From Phocoena phocoena (Eukaryota > Chordata > Mammalia > Artiodactyla > Phocoenidae): 64,000 nucleotides of DNA. Below are positions 35,531 to 50,500 of the stretch, piece by piece. Positions within the stretch are counted from its first letter, which is position 1; the number at the start of each line of letters is the position of its first letter. The stretch lies in contig NC_089219.1 of the NCBI RefSeq assembly GCF_963924675.1, forward strand, positions 152,230,288-152,294,287. Reading direction: 5' to 3'. The notes beneath the pieces were generated by a model, which saw only the letters and a list, made by a program, of their open reading frames with translations, did not search any database and was not told the DNA's origin. The translations under genes and the position numbers were made by a program.

Positions 35531-38500
35531 GTGAGGAGGACTATGGCTGCTTCTTAGAGAACCTTTTGGTCCTGGAAAGGAGGGAACCCAGGCGGAGGGG
35601 ACTCAGGCTGCCACATTAGGGACACAGTTCTAGATGCATCTTTTTGGGCGCCTTGCTATGGAGCAGCAGCAGGGAGAGGAAGCCTAGCTTCTGCCTGAGC
35701 GGAATGCATTGCTTTTCCCGAGGCTACTTTGCAGTTCAATTGTGAAGCGTTAGGGACATAGTTTGTGACTTAGTTTCGGTTACAAGGATCACAGGTGCTG
35801 AAGTAGCCCAGAGCAGGCAGGACCAGAGTTACTGGGGGAAGGAATCTGAGGAAGTGAGGCTTGAGGTAAAGCTTTCAACACTTGTCAGGGTTTTGGGTGA
35901 AGCATGGAGTTTTGAAGAAACATGGGGTGCCTAAGGAGGGGAACGTGTTTATCTTCTAGTACAAGTCCCTCATTGAATAAATTAAAAAAGGCTCAGAGGG
36001 TACTGACTTGAAGGCACTAAGCAAGTAAATGGTATAGTTGGCATAGAGGTGGCACTGGAATCCAGTTACCTTGACTTTCTATTTAAGGTCTTTATCAGGG
36101 ACGGTGTGTAAAACACTGAGGGGTGAACTACAAAGCAGTTTCCTTTTGTCACCCTCTCTGGTTCATTTCTTCCTTACCCTTTACCCAAGTTGTCTATAAA
36201 CTGTCGTTTTCATTAGGTAATATTTAGCATCGTAGCCTAAGGATGTCTGAGGTTTTCAAGAACTAAGCGACTTGCTATTTTCAGTGGTTGTGTTTCTCTT
36301 TAAAAAAGTTAAATTCAGAAGATATACTGGCAGTCTTAAAGACTGTAAAGCTATTTAAGGAATGGTCTTTGCTTTTAAGGAGCTTTTTGTTAAGTGTGGA
36401 GAATAAGGTGTTTATGTAAATAGCTATACTATATCGCAGAATATAGGTCACCCTTTTTTAAAAATTTTACTTTTTATACAGTAAGTTCTTATTAGCTATC
36501 TGTTTTATACATATTAGTGTATATATGGCCAGCCTTAAAGAGTCTTTACTAAGGGCTAAGAACATTTGGAAGAGGGAGTGAATATCTTTGGGGCAGGGGA
36601 AGAAAGGTAATCAAGAAAGAACAAAAACAAACAACCAAAAAACCAAACCTGTGGAGGATTTGGAGTTTTGAGTGGATATTTAAGATTGGTAAAATATTGA
36701 CAGACTGAAGTATGAAGATATTGGAAGGAGTGTTTATTAGGAATACGTTTGAGCTAAGACATCAGTGAGATGAGTCCTAAAGGTATTTTCCGGCTTGGCC
36801 AGGTTGTGGGTACTGTGAATAAGGAGAAGGCCAAGAGATGGGATTGGTACCATCTACTCCTTGGAGGCTTTTGAATACCCAGCTGAAAAACTGTGCTTTT
36901 TAAGGAAAGTAGGGCAGATCCATTGAAGGGTTTTGACCTGGTAAGTAACTCAATCAGAGCTGTGATTTTTTTAAAAAAAGATTTATCTGACAACAGTGTG
37001 TAGTTGAGTCTGCCAATTTGGAGGGCTAGAGTAGATGAGGGATAAAGAAGGTCTGCACTAGAAAATGGAAAGAAAAGACATTGAGAAGGTAGAGTTGACA
37101 GTTTGAAAATTGACTGCATATCATGGTGGTAGTGGCACTGGTGGTGGTGCTGGTGGTGAGGAAGAGAGTGAAGTGAAAAATGATGGGAACTGTGATGGCG
37201 CTATTCATAAACATTTAAGGACATTTGGAAAAGACAGTTAGCATTGGGTATGTTGAGTGTGGGCCTCTGGTTCAGGAGATGGGTTTGGATTTATGAGAGA
37301 GATTTGTAACCTTCCTACAGGTGGGCTAGACAAAACCTTGTGAGGAGATGATAAGACCCAGGGAGAAAGTGGGAGGGGAAAAAAGAAAACTGCTGAGGAC
37401 AGAATCTTGGACAATCATCTATATTTAGGGAATAAGAGGAGGAATAAATGATAATATATCAACTAACAGTTACATAGTACTAACTATGAGCTAGACCTAT
37501 TTTCAAGTGCTTTTCATATATTTATTCATGTAGAGGTAGAAGAGAATGCAGGTTGGTGTGGAGTCTTCCATAGAAGCAGTTGTAGAGCAGTTGAGGCTAA
37601 GAGCTGAGAAAGGGCTACTCTACTTAGTTCTTGGGCAACTTGGGGCTCCTTAGCAACTTGAACAGAAGCTGGGTTACAATGATTTTAGGAAGATGAGTGA
37701 GATGGACTGGAGGCAAAGGGTTGATGTTTATTTTTAAAAACTTAACTATGGAGGAAAGGTGATAGATAGGCTCATACCTTGAAAGAAAGAGCAGATGGGA
37801 AAGATTTTTCTTGTATGATACAGAAGATTCATGTGGGTAGAACTTAGGAAGGAATATTTAGCATTGGAAGGTTAGACAATTTAAAAGAAGAATGGCTGGA
37901 TTCAAAAGATATAAATCTCTATGGGAATGACTTGAGTTTTACAGCAAGAAAATTAATTATTACAGATATAAAGGAGAAAGGAACAGAAGTAATGTGATTG
38001 TGGGAGCATACCAAACCTTATCTGGCCAGATAAAGGAAAGGAATGATAATGTATTCTTAATGTGGACACTCAAATGCTTTTACCTCTGCAGCCACTTCTG
38101 AGCCCTTGCTGTGTATTAGGCAGTAGGCATTGGAGGTAAAAGTTAAATAAGAGTTTTTCAAACTTACTTTTACTACAGCTCATCGTAAGAAATGTATTTT
38201 CTATCACAGTCCATTATATATACATACACATATAACTGTTTCTGAAAATGATACTAATTGTTGTTATGCTCAGTGTCCTCTGATATCTTCTGATCTATTA
38301 AAAAACTTTTATGGTATGGCTCACTGAATGATTTATCCATTGTGGTGGATTGGCTCCTAATGTTTGATAAACACTGAAATGAGATACAGCTTTTGCCCTG
38401 GATAAATACATAAAACTAGGAGGATAGGGGCATAAACAAATAACTATGAAATGGAACCACAATAAATAGCGGGAACCCCATTATGGGAATCCAGCTGAAA

Positions 38501-41500
38501 GAGCAATTAATTATGCCTTGTTGGGGTTGGCGGTGGAATTTGGGGATGACTTGATAGAGGAAGTGCCATTTAACGCAGACAGTAAACATGGAGGAGGATT
38601 TTTCCAGAGGGACAAATGGAGAAGGTAATTACCAGTGCAGAGAACAGTAGGGGCGAACGTTCTGAGGCATGAACATGTGATATATATTCTGGAAATGGTT
38701 AGCAGTTTACAGCTGGTGCTTAGGGTGGATTATGCAAGGTTCTGTCCCAGGTGCTAATGCGGAGTTAGTCAAAGATAAAATGGAAAATACTGGTTGGGGC
38801 CAGATTATTGCTTTTTAAAATTATACTTAGGAGTTCAGCATATTGTTTAACAAGGGAGATTTTTGAGCAGGTAAGTGACATGATGAGATTTGGGGCTTAG
38901 AAAGTTGGCTGTAGCAGCTTAAGGATTGATGAGGGAGGCCAGACTGGAGCCAAGGAAATATAGTAATTATGGTAGCGATGGCATCAGATTGGGGTGTGGT
39001 AAGATCAGTTATTTAGCCACCTGCAAGTTGCATTTCTCTAAAAAGAAATGCTGCGGATTGTGTCATCACCTGTTAGATTGAGGAAGTGGAATGGAAACTG
39101 CTACTCTGGACCTAACTGTTACGGTAGGGAGGACTTGGTTGGCAAGTGGAAAATACTTCCACTGGGAGAAAAGGACCACGAAATTTTAGAGTTCATGGTA
39201 ACCGAGTTTTTAAGGAGGTGGATGTCCAGCAATTTAGGGAACAAATTATTCCAAGACCTAGAAAGCTAAAAGGCAGTTTGGAGGAAGGGTCCTAACTGGG
39301 AAAAAAGGAGGAGGCACCTGAGGGAACTGGTGTGCTTGCGCCGAAAGCAGTCTAAACTCAGGTTCCAAAGAGGCATGTACAAAAGAAGGGCACGTTGCTG
39401 AAGGTGAATATATGAGGGTGGCACTAGCTTTTAAGAATAGTGTCAGGAAAGCTAATGTGACTGAAGGCAAAGATTGTAAAAATGAGGCAACTAGAAAGGG
39501 TTTTTAGCATTATGTGGAGTGCTAAGAGCAAAGATGTTTCCTGCTTGGTTGGGCTGGATGGTGTAATACCAAAGTTATTCATTCAACACTCAACAAATAC
39601 CTTTCATGCGCCTACTCTGGGCTTTTATAGTTTATAGGCAAAAGGGAAGTGGAATACTTCTTTTGTTTTGAATTTTATTTTATAATTTTTTTTATACAGC
39701 AGGTTCTTATTAGTTGTCCGTTTTCTACATATTAGTGTATACATGTCAATCCCATAGTTGTCCATTTTATACATATTAGTGTATACATGTCAATCCCAAT
39801 CTCCCAATTGATCACACCACCACCCCGCCCCCACCCCCCACCCCCCATCCCCGCCGCTTTCCCCGCTTGGTGTCCATACATTTGTTCTCTACATCTGTGT
39901 CTCTATTTCTGCCCTGCAAACCGGTTCATCTGTACCATTTTTCTAGGTTCCACATATATGCGTTAATATTTGTTCTTCTCTTTCTGACTTACTTCACTCT
40001 GAATGACAGTCTCTAGGTCCATTCACGTCTCTACAAATGACCCAATTTCATTCCTTTTTATGGCTGAGTAATATTCCATTGTATATATGTACCACATCTT
40101 CTTTATCCATTTGTCTGTTGATGGGCATTTAGGTTGCTTCCATGAGGAATGCTTAACTTCTTATTTTTCTTTTGCCTTCTCTGGGGAAAAGGATTTTTGT
40201 TTGTTTGTTTGGTTTTGAACAAATAAAGTGATCATTGGTTATTGCCAAGAAGAGTTCTCAATAGGTAGAGATTTTAGATGGGTCACTTAGCTCACTTCTC
40301 TTGGTCGAATTATATTCCTTGGCCTTGAAGGAACTTGGCATGTGAAATAATGTTGGTGATCTTTGAGAGTTGGGGAGAGGAAAGAAGACATGCTGAAAAA
40401 AAGAAGATGGGCAGAATTTTGACTATTTTCAATAAAGGGCAGATGTGTTTTGCAAATCATAGACTAGTAACCTTGAGGTCAAATTTGGGCAAGATTATAG
40501 AGGCTTTTTAGTGCAGTTATAGTTAAGAGTAGGGTTTCTTGGTCAGGTTCCAGTTTTGCCACTTTTTAACTGTCAGTTTGGGGATAACCTTTAATCCTAA
40601 CTTTCTTTATCTATGAAATGGAGTATGATAATACTCAATAGTGAATTGAGAGGAGCAAATGAGACAGTATGTAGAAGACCTTAGTACGGAGTCTGACACA
40701 TAAGCATTCAGTAAGCCGTAGCTGCTAATGATAAATGCAGGCTTGAGCACTTCAAAGAAATGATAAGCCAGCATGAGTTTAAGTCTAGAAAACTCATTAA
40801 AGTTAAAGTTCTTTAAATTCATGCTTTTCAAATTAACATGTACAGTACATATCGCAACAGTGGACACAGTACAAATATGCATACAGAAAAAGTTGCCTTT
40901 TTCCTCCTTTCCAAATGGTAACTGTCTGGAATTTATCCTTTTATACCTTTTCCTTGCTCATATGAGTATAATTAAATACAGTTTGTAAGGGCTTTGTTTT
41001 TTACAGAAATAGAACTTTTTATACACATTTTTTGCAACTTGCTTTCTTCACTTAATTTTACGAGATACTATTCCTACACATTAGGAGATAATAGAACTAA
41101 GGATTTTTAATGCGTTCGTGTAGATACACACTCACGATATCAAATTTTAACTTAACTGTAAATGCTTTTTTATATTTTTTGGCTGTGCCGTGCAGCTTGT
41201 GGGATCTTAGTTCTCTGATCAGGGACTGAACCTGTGCCCTCTGCATGGAAGCATGGAGTCTTAACCGCTGGACTGCCAGGGAATTCCCTATAAATGCTTT
41301 TTTTTAAAACGTGTTCTTTTTTTCCCTTGCCTCCTCCATTCTGTGTTGATAATCCTGTGTAACTCCTTCCATATTTTTCTCTATGCCTATATGTGTGTGT
41401 GTGTATATACATAATATTAACAAAAAAATGAGATATACACTTTGTGTCTTGCTTTTTTTCACTTAAGTAACACCAATAAAAATTCTGAAGAGAATTAGTG

Positions 41501-44500
41501 TAATTTATCCATATTTGAATACCACAATTTTTTCATCCATTACACTAATAATGGGTATTTACCTTGTTTCCAATGCGGGGCGGGGCGGGGGGGGGGGTGT
41601 CTTTTTTTTTTTTTCTTTTTTTTTTTTGCCACCAAGAACAATAGTTTAAATACCCTTGTTCTTACGTCCCATTGTTGTGTTTATATCTATGGAGATTAGG
41701 TTTCCAATTGTAGGATTACTGAGATGAGGACTATGTATATTTTTGCTTTTAATAGATGCTGTCAGATTCCTTTTCCAAACGGCTATAACAGTTCCCATTT
41801 TTATAGGCAATATCCCTTTCCCTCCCAGCAGGTGTTCTCTCTCTAAATTTTCCTGTCTGATGGATGAAAATGGCATCTCATTTGATTTACATTTCTCTGA
41901 ATTTGATGTTTTCCTTTGTTTAGAGGCCATCTCATTTTGTTCTTCTGTGACTTGTTTATTCACATTCTTTATCTTTTCTTTTTGATCATTTTTCCTTATT
42001 GGTGTATAGGCTTGCTTTATAGTGTAGATGTCAACTCCTGTCCGTCATCTGCATTGCCAATTTTTTCTAAATCTTTTGACTGTTTATGGGGACTTGTGCC
42101 ATGCAAAATGTTTCAGTTTTTATATAATCAAATGTATTTCTCTTTTCTTTCGGTTTTCCTAACTTGGTTAAGGTCTTCCCCACCCTAGATTATACATGGG
42201 ATCTCCTAGGTTTTCTAAGATTTTTGATTTTAAAAAATCATTAATTTACCTGAAATTTATTTTTATATGTGGTATGAGAGAGGAACTGGAGCTGTTTTTT
42301 CTTTCAGATGGATAGTCAGTTGTCCATCCCTATATATTAAATAAATTCCCACTAAATTTAAATGTTATCTTTATCATATATCAGCAACCTTACAGTACAT
42401 GTAGATTTTTTTTTTAACATTTGTCTTTAATCCATCTGGAACTGCATAAAATTTACTAGTTTTTGGAGAAAGCCATTAAGCTTTCCCACCCCAGAATGTA
42501 GTTTGTCTTTTCACTTATTCATATTTTACGGCCTTAACTAAGATTTTATAGTTTTCTTCTTCATACATGGCATGTCTTTCTTATTACATTTTTTCCTTAA
42601 ATATTTATGTTTGTAGCCATTGTGCGTGGAATTTTCCCCTTCATTTTCATTTCTGGATATTAATTGCTAACCTAAAGAAAAGCTGTTAATGTTTGAATGT
42701 TTTTCTTGTATCAAACCACCTTGCCTTATTTTCTTATTAATTTGGGTGGTTTTTAAAATTAGAATTTCTGTGTTTTCTAGGTATTCAGTGTTATCAGCAA
42801 AAGAAATAGTTTTATCTCTTATAGTCAATGTTTAAACCAGTTATTTCATTTTCTTATTCCATTGGCTGGAACCTCCAAGAGGAATATTAACTAATAATGG
42901 TGATATATCCCTTTCTAGTTGCTGATGCTAATTGGAATGGTTTTAATATTTCACCTTTTAGAATGATAATTATTGTGTTTTTGGTTAATAGTTTTTATCA
43001 TTTATTGTAGTCTTCTGTTAGATGTGGCTGTTATTAGAATGAGCTATTGAGTTTTAGCAAATTTTTTTTTCAGCATCTACTCATAGGATTGTATGGCTCT
43101 TAAACATTCTTGTCCAAGGATATATTGAATACATTAGAGTGCATTGTGCTATTGTTTGTTCCTTTGGAATGAGTTTGGAGTAGGCCTGGTTTTTTTTTTT
43201 TTCCCCTTGCTATTCCATTATGCCTTCTTACATGGTAGAATAATAAACTCCAGATTTTTTGTGTTTAGAATTCGGTTATACTTATATACACTGAATCTAG
43301 AGGTGAAATACCCTGTACTGTTTGTGTTCTTTTTTTTTTTTTTTTTTTTGCGGTACGCGGGCCTCTCACTGCTGTGGCCTCTCCCGTTTCGGAGCACAGG
43401 CTCCAGACGTGCAGGCTTAGCGGCCATGGCTTACGGGCCCAGCCAATCCGCTGCATGTGGGATCTTCCCGGACCGGGGCATTGACAGGCGGACTCTCAAT
43501 CACTTTGCCACCAGGGGAGCCCTGTTTTTTGGGGTTTTTTAAAAAGAATCAATTTAATTTTACTTATTTTTTGTTGCATTGGGTCTTGGTTGCTGCACGC
43601 GGGCTTTCTCTAGTTGTGGAGAGCAGGGGCTACTCTTTGTTGCAGTGCATGGGCTTCTCATTGCTGTGGCTTCTCTTGTTGCAGAGCACAGGCTCCAGGT
43701 GTGCAGGCTTCAGTAGTTGTGGCACGCGGGCTCAGTAGTTGTGGCTTGTGAGCTCTTGAGCACAGGCTCAGTAGTTGTGGCACACAGGCATAGTTGCTCC
43801 ACAGCATGTGGGATCTTCCTGGACCAGGGATCTAACCCATGTCCCCTGCCTTGGCAGGCAGATTCTTAACCACTGTGCCACTAGGGAAGTCCCACTGTTT
43901 ATGTTCTTAAGTGAAAGAGACTCTTGTTTTCTTTTTGTATCATCTTATCAGGTTTTGGTATCAGCTATGTTGGCTTTATAAAACACAAATACATATTTTT
44001 ATCTGCTCAGAAATAGCTTGAATAACATAGTAATTACCTGCACCTTGAGATTTAGGAGAAATTGCTCATAAAACCATATGGGCCTGCTGTCCGTTTTTTT
44101 ATAATTAAACATTTTTTAAAAATTTTAATGGTAGATCTTTAACAACCTCTCAATGTGTTTTTTCCTCATTGACCCAGTCAAGGACTTTTCTTCTGTGATC
44201 AGTTTTGGAAATGTGTCATTCATGTTTTGAATTATCAAGTGTACTGTGAAGTTAAATCCGACCAGGGTTTATTTCTCTTTGGCAGCTACGTTTGGGCATC
44301 TTTTTTACCCCCTTTGATGGTCTTTAGAACCAAGCCTAAGAATCTAATTGTAACAAAATGTTAAATGTTAGATGGTGGGAGGATAGAGAATATAAAAGTG
44401 GCCTTGAGCATCTAGGGGCAGTGGCCTTGTGCTACCATAACCCTCCTTGACAGCATTCTTACTCAGGTTCTTCAACCAAAGTGGCCCAGGCGAGCTTAGT

Positions 44501-47500
44501 CTTTTTTATACACACTTTTTCTTTGTGTTCCTTTAAACTCCTTGTTATAATCCTGTTAACTAGGATGACCCTCCAAAAGAGGGGGAAAAAAAACACAACA
44601 CCTAAAACATAAAACAAAAATACAAAATCAGGGGTAATCTGTGTTGAAGGGTAATCATACATTAAAATGGTCCCAGGATTCTGGATTCTCTCAGAATCTT
44701 TTTGTTGTTGTTGGTTTTTTGGCCACACTGCGCAGCATGCCGGATCTCAGTTCCCTGAACAGGGATCGAAACTGTGCCCTCTTCAGTGGAAGCTCGGAGT
44801 CGTAACCACTGGACTTCCAGGGAGTTCCTCTCAGAATTTTAATATGGCTTTCCCATCTCTGAACACAGCAAGTCATACTCTACTCCTTCCTGAGTACTTC
44901 ATATTTTTAGGTTGTGGCTTTTTGTTTTGTTTTTAATTTTTCAATGAATACTCCTTTTTTCTCTTGATCATGTGAATATAGATCTATATTATTGCTTTGG
45001 AAATACATATATTTTGTTAATACATATTATAATACATATATTACATATAATATGTGTAGTATTTTGTTTAAAGAACAAACCTTAAATATGTTAATGTTTG
45101 TGTAAGCATATAAAAATATATGGAAGCTTTTACCTTAGTAAGTGGGTTGCAGGGAGGAAACTATCATTTTTTAATTACACATATCTGTATTACCTACATG
45201 TATGACTTTAGTAATTTTAAAAAGGTTCTTTCAGAATAACCTGTCTTAATCTGGTTTCAGCTTTTCATTTCATTCTTGTCTTTAGTATTTGAATGCAATC
45301 AGACACTGAAGTCTGGTGCACATTAGAGAAACCAAAATAATTGCCTTTTTTGGGGGGGCAATTATTCATCTTTATTTTCATCTTTCTTTTCGTTTTCTTA
45401 ACTTTAGGGCCTGTATTCTGATTAGTTTTAATGTTTTCACTGTTTTGATTTCTGTTAATTTTTATAAAGGACAAAATGTAATAAAACTGGTTTTCAGACT
45501 TTTTTTATGTTAGTTTCAGATGTATGACATAGTGATTCAATATTTTTGTAGATTATACTCCATTTAAAGTTAGTATAAAGTATTGGCTATATTCCCCATG
45601 CTGTACAGTATATCCTTATAGCTTATTTATTTTATACATAGTAGTTTGTACCTCTTAATCCTCTATCCCTATATTGCCCCTCCCCCTCCCCTTTCTCCAC
45701 TGGTAACCATGAGTTCTCTATATCTGTGAACCTATTTCAGTTTTGTTACATTCTTTCATTTGTTTTATTTTTTAGATTCCACATGTAAGTGGTGACATAT
45801 AATATTTGTCTTTCTCTGACTTATTTCGCTAAGTATAATACCCTCCAGATTGATCCATGTTGTTACAAATGGCAAAATTTTATTTTTTTTTATGGCTGAG
45901 AAATATTTTATTATCTATATAAATATTCATAGCTATATAAATATTCATATATATACACATACTCTATATCTTCTTTACCCATTCATCTGTTGATGGACAC
46001 TTAGGTTGCTTCCATATCCTGGCTCTTGTAAATAATGCTGCTGTGGACGTTAAGGTGCATGTATCTGTTTGAGTTAGTATTTTCATTTTCTTCGAATATA
46101 TACTTAGGAGTGGAATTGCTGGATCATATGGTAAAAAACTAAAAATGGTAAACTTATTTTTTAGATGAAATCTTATTTGGATGTCCTAAATGTATAACAG
46201 CTTCCTTGGATCTGTAGTTCTCAGAGTATAGTTTAAATATCATGATAATAAAATGTTTAGGTAATAACATAAATAAATACTGATAAAGATGTTGCTACTG
46301 CATTAAACTTCTAAACATTAAACTTCTGACAAGCAGGCAGTATCGTACTATAGCTCAAAATGTTTATCACTAATGTATAAACGCCAAATTTAATATAGGA
46401 AAAGTATTCAGGGATGTCGGTACCAAAATGTTATTTGCTTAAGAAATTAATACAGAAAATTGTGTGTTTAACCAACTACCAGATTATGTTACAGCCTTAG
46501 TATTATTATTAGGAAGGGAACCCTGTTGGTTGGCTGCTCTTAATAAAGGTTTTAAGAGAGTAGTTGGGATTTAAGATAAGTTGACTGCTTTGATTTTTTA
46601 AAGTTTGTTACATAAAAATAACTGTAAAAACACCTCATTACATGTTTACATTAATAATGTTTTTATGAAAAATAACTTTTCTAAAACAAAACTTACTTAG
46701 TGAGAAGAGTGGCATTGTTTTGCATTTTTACAAATCTCTTTAATGTTTTGCCTAAATATCAATAGAAGTTGGCTGGATTCTGCATTCATACTGTTTCAGT
46801 ATCACAGCTTGTATAGCCTCAGGAGAACTCATCTGTAAACTTGTGAAATAATGAGAGTAAAAAGGCACATACCATCTTGGTTGATAATGAAAATAGGTGT
46901 GACCTCATGGAGTCCCTGAAAGGGCGCCAGTTCTCCATCCATACTTTGCAAGCCACTGCTGTACACTGTTTGTGAGCGGTAGTTGTGAGCTGTAGGATTC
47001 CTGGTATGTTGCACATGTTCCATCAACTTTCTTCCTTTGCTTTGTTGCAGAGTCCTTTGGGCAGAATTATCCAGAGGTAAGAGTATTGTATTGTGATTTT
47101 AGAAAACGGTAACTCCCTAGCTTTTATGTTTGAGTGGAAACTACGTTTTCATCTTTTTTTTTTTCTTGACAATAGAAGCATTAAATATGATGATCTTTTG
47201 CTATAAAAGGGAACTAAATGTTTAATTTTGAGCGGGGGGGAGGTAGATAGGCAATGTTGGCTGGAAATTTCAACATAATGTTGTAAATCTTCCAGTTCAT
47301 TTCCCTTTAAATTAAAAAAATACTTTTGATTGAAGCAATTTTCACAAACAGTACTATCACCTTCGTGTAAATTTTTTTTCTGTGTGCTTTTATAGTTTTG
47401 ATCAGTGTTTTTGCATAGTAATCAACACGTATGGTATAAGTGTGCTTTACATGTAAAAATATTTTGTAATTCTTAGAGTGTGTTTAATGTAGTCATGATT

Positions 47501-50500
47501 ATTTTAAATGGCTTGATATTAATATAAATTTATTTGATTTTCCTAATGTTACACAGGGGTTTTGTTTTATTTTTCTTGGAATAAATTTCAAGAACTATGA
47601 TTACTTGATCAGTAAGATGACTCTTTTAGTGAGTCCTGTTTTATTTTGCCTAATTGCCTTCCGGAGAATTTGTACGAAGTTATAATAGTAATGCAAGGGA
47701 TTGGTCACATCTGTTTCTAAAAATTCTCTGTTAGCTTTTATAAATATTTCTCCATTTGGGCTAGTTTAATAGATATGAGAACACACATAGAGATTATTTT
47801 GGTATACATCATAATTTAAATTCAAGAGAATTATCATAGATGTTAGAGAAACTTTAAGAAATAATTTGGATACCTGGGTATTGTCTATATTCTTATGTTC
47901 ATTTTAATCTTTAGGAAGCTGATGGAACTTTGGATTGTATCAGCATGGCCCTGACTTGCACCTTTAACAGGTGGGGCACACTGCTTGCAGTTGGCTGTAA
48001 TGACGGCCGAATTGTCATCTGGGATTTCTTGACAAGAGGCATTGCTAAAATAATTAGTGCGCACATTCATCCAGTCTGTTCCTTATGGTAAGGAATTTTA
48101 AAGTTAATGTATTAAATATGAGTTAAATCGGGGGGATGAACGGTGACTGTGTAGTTGCCAGTCTCATTAGATAAATTTTAATATTTAGAGTTTTAAATAT
48201 ACAGCCATTAGTAACATAATTTCTCATAGTTTATGGAGACCTTGAATCCATGCTGCTTTCAGCACCTTTGGGGGAGAAATTCATTGTAATATGGATCTGT
48301 ATCAGGCTCTGTCTGAGAATATTTCAGTACTGAAATGAGACATTTACAGATTGCAGCTGTAGTATACTTGTGATATTGACCTTTCATTTAGAATAAAAAA
48401 ATCCTGGTTAGGAGGGCAGCTTGGAAGTCAGTGTCCAGCCTTGTCCATCTTCTTGAATTACAGTAGTTTTAGTGATCACAAACATGCCTGTTCCTTCATT
48501 GAATTGTAGTTATTAAGGCTTCGCATCAAATATATTGAGCTGAAATCGGGTATTATATAAATCCCATTGATTTCATTCTTATTCTCAAGGACTATCTGTT
48601 TCAGAAAATTTTATTTTGGGGCAGCACTTCTTTTAAATGAACTTGGGACCAAAAACACCTAATCAGATCTAGATTTATTAAACTAACATATTTCCTTTTG
48701 TCGAAATATAAGCAGCAGTGGTATTATAAAGCACTGGATTGGGAGGAGGCCTGAATCCCAGTCTAGCTTTGGCCACTAATGAACTGGTGGCTTTGGCCAA
48801 AACGTTTCTCTAATATGCAAAATGAGAGAACTGGCCTGTATGATTTCTTAGGTTCTTTCCAGTTCCTTTGCATTTTATTTATTTTTTTATTGTTGTGCTT
48901 TTGCAATAAAGATTTAAGTAGATACATACATTTTTATCAGCTTTATTAAGATACATATAATTCACATGCTATAAAATCCATCCAATTAAAATGTACATTT
49001 CATTGTTTTTTATATATTCAGAGTTGTGCGACGATCATCACAATCTAATTATAGAACTATCACTAAAAGTATACATGTATTTTTATTATAAAATAATAAT
49101 AATTTAGAAAATTATGGAAAATACAGCAAAGTAGAAGATAGAAGACTATCTCCCATAGTCTTACCACTCTGATATTACTACTGTAAATATTTTGATTTGT
49201 TACTATATATAATTTTTAAAAAGCATAGGACTTCCCTGGTAGCATGGTGGTTAAGAATCCACCTGCCAATGCAGGGGACACGGGCTCGAGCCCTGGTCTG
49301 GGAAGATCCCACATGCCACAGAGCAGCTAAGCCCGTGTGCCACAATTACTGAGCCTGCACTCTAGAGCCTACGAGCCAGAACTCCTGAGCCCATGTGCCA
49401 CAACTACTAAAGCCCGTGCACTTAGAGCCCATACTCCTCAACAAGAGAAGCCACCACAATGAGAAGCCCGCGCACCACAATGAAGAGTAGCCCCCACTTG
49501 CGAAACTAGAGAAAGCCTGCACGCAGCAACGAGCACCCAACACAGCCAAAAGTAAAAAATATAAATAAATCTTAAAAATTAAATAAAAAGCATAGTTTGT
49601 AAGTGTGCTATGTTTTATTTTATATTTTGGTCTTTTTCTGTCTAACACTGTGACCAGACATTTTCCTGCTTGTGTAGCCTTTAAAAACTTTTTTTTTAAT
49701 GGCTAAATGTCTTCTGATAGATAAACCATAATTTACTTAACCGTTTTTGTTTCTCTGCTACATAATGTTCAGTCAGCATCTTTGCACATAAAGTTTTTCT
49801 CTCATACAATCATTTCTTCAGCAAACATTGAACATGAATTATATACCAGATACTGCTTTAGGCATTTACGATTAGGGTTAGGGTTAGGGTTTTGGGGACA
49901 CAAGTAAGGAGAAATTCTTGATGGGTAGGGGGAGGTACATGTGCATACAGCTACATGTACTAAAGCTTTGTAGGTCCTACATAAGAACTATATTTGAGAT
50001 TTAGTGGAGGCAATAGTGCAAAGGAGGAAATGATCAATTGTATTGGAGAAGAAGTGTGGTCAGAAGAGGCTTCAAAGATGAGGTAATTTCTGACCTCAGA
50101 CTTGTAAGATGACTAGGTGATTGCCAGTTGTATTCCAAGCAGAAGATGCTGTACAGGCAAAAACACATCAGCTTGAAACAAGCATGGTAAAATGGGGAAC
50201 TGCAGGTAGTTCAGATTAGCTGGATTGTGGTATCAGAGATGTGACATGGCAACAGCCAAGGTAAACAGGTCCTCATGGAGCACATTGTTTGCCACGCTAT
50301 GAATCTGAGCTTTATCCTGTAGGTACTGTGAAGCCATTAAAAGATTTTAGGAAGGAAAGTGACACGATGAGCTTTTTATTTTAGAAAGATCTCTAGAACA
50401 GCGTGTGGGAAAGAGATTGAAGGGGACAGTGAATGAAGATAGGATTGCAGTGGCCTAGGCTAGAGCTGATGAGGATAGGTGCAGTAGGAGTGGAGCTGAA

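Larger units (their letters stand above)
41000..44260 (-). mobile_element. Old L1 (ORF2 and 3' UTR), interrupted by SINEs
   Basis: Antisense L1M sequence: 'tttatccatatttgaatacc', 'cctgtctgatggatgaaaat', 'ctttaatccatctggaactg', 'ggttttggtatcagctatgt' and 'cagtcaaggacttttcttct'. Three CHR SINEs split it. No intact reading frame remains. Confidence 0.7.
35531..47050 (+). other. RBBP5 intron 1 (11.5 kb)
   Basis: Starts gtgaggagg and ends tttgttgcag. It holds L1 fragments, CHR SINEs, MIR and L2 remnants, listed separately. No alternative exon is recognised. 35540-36460 and 46150-47040 show no repeat that I can name. Confidence 0.9.

Noticed and set aside
49872..49889. Chromosome-fusion telomere scar
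   Set aside because: Only three units in a single orientation within old repeat sequence. A fusion would normally leave longer, head-to-head arrays.
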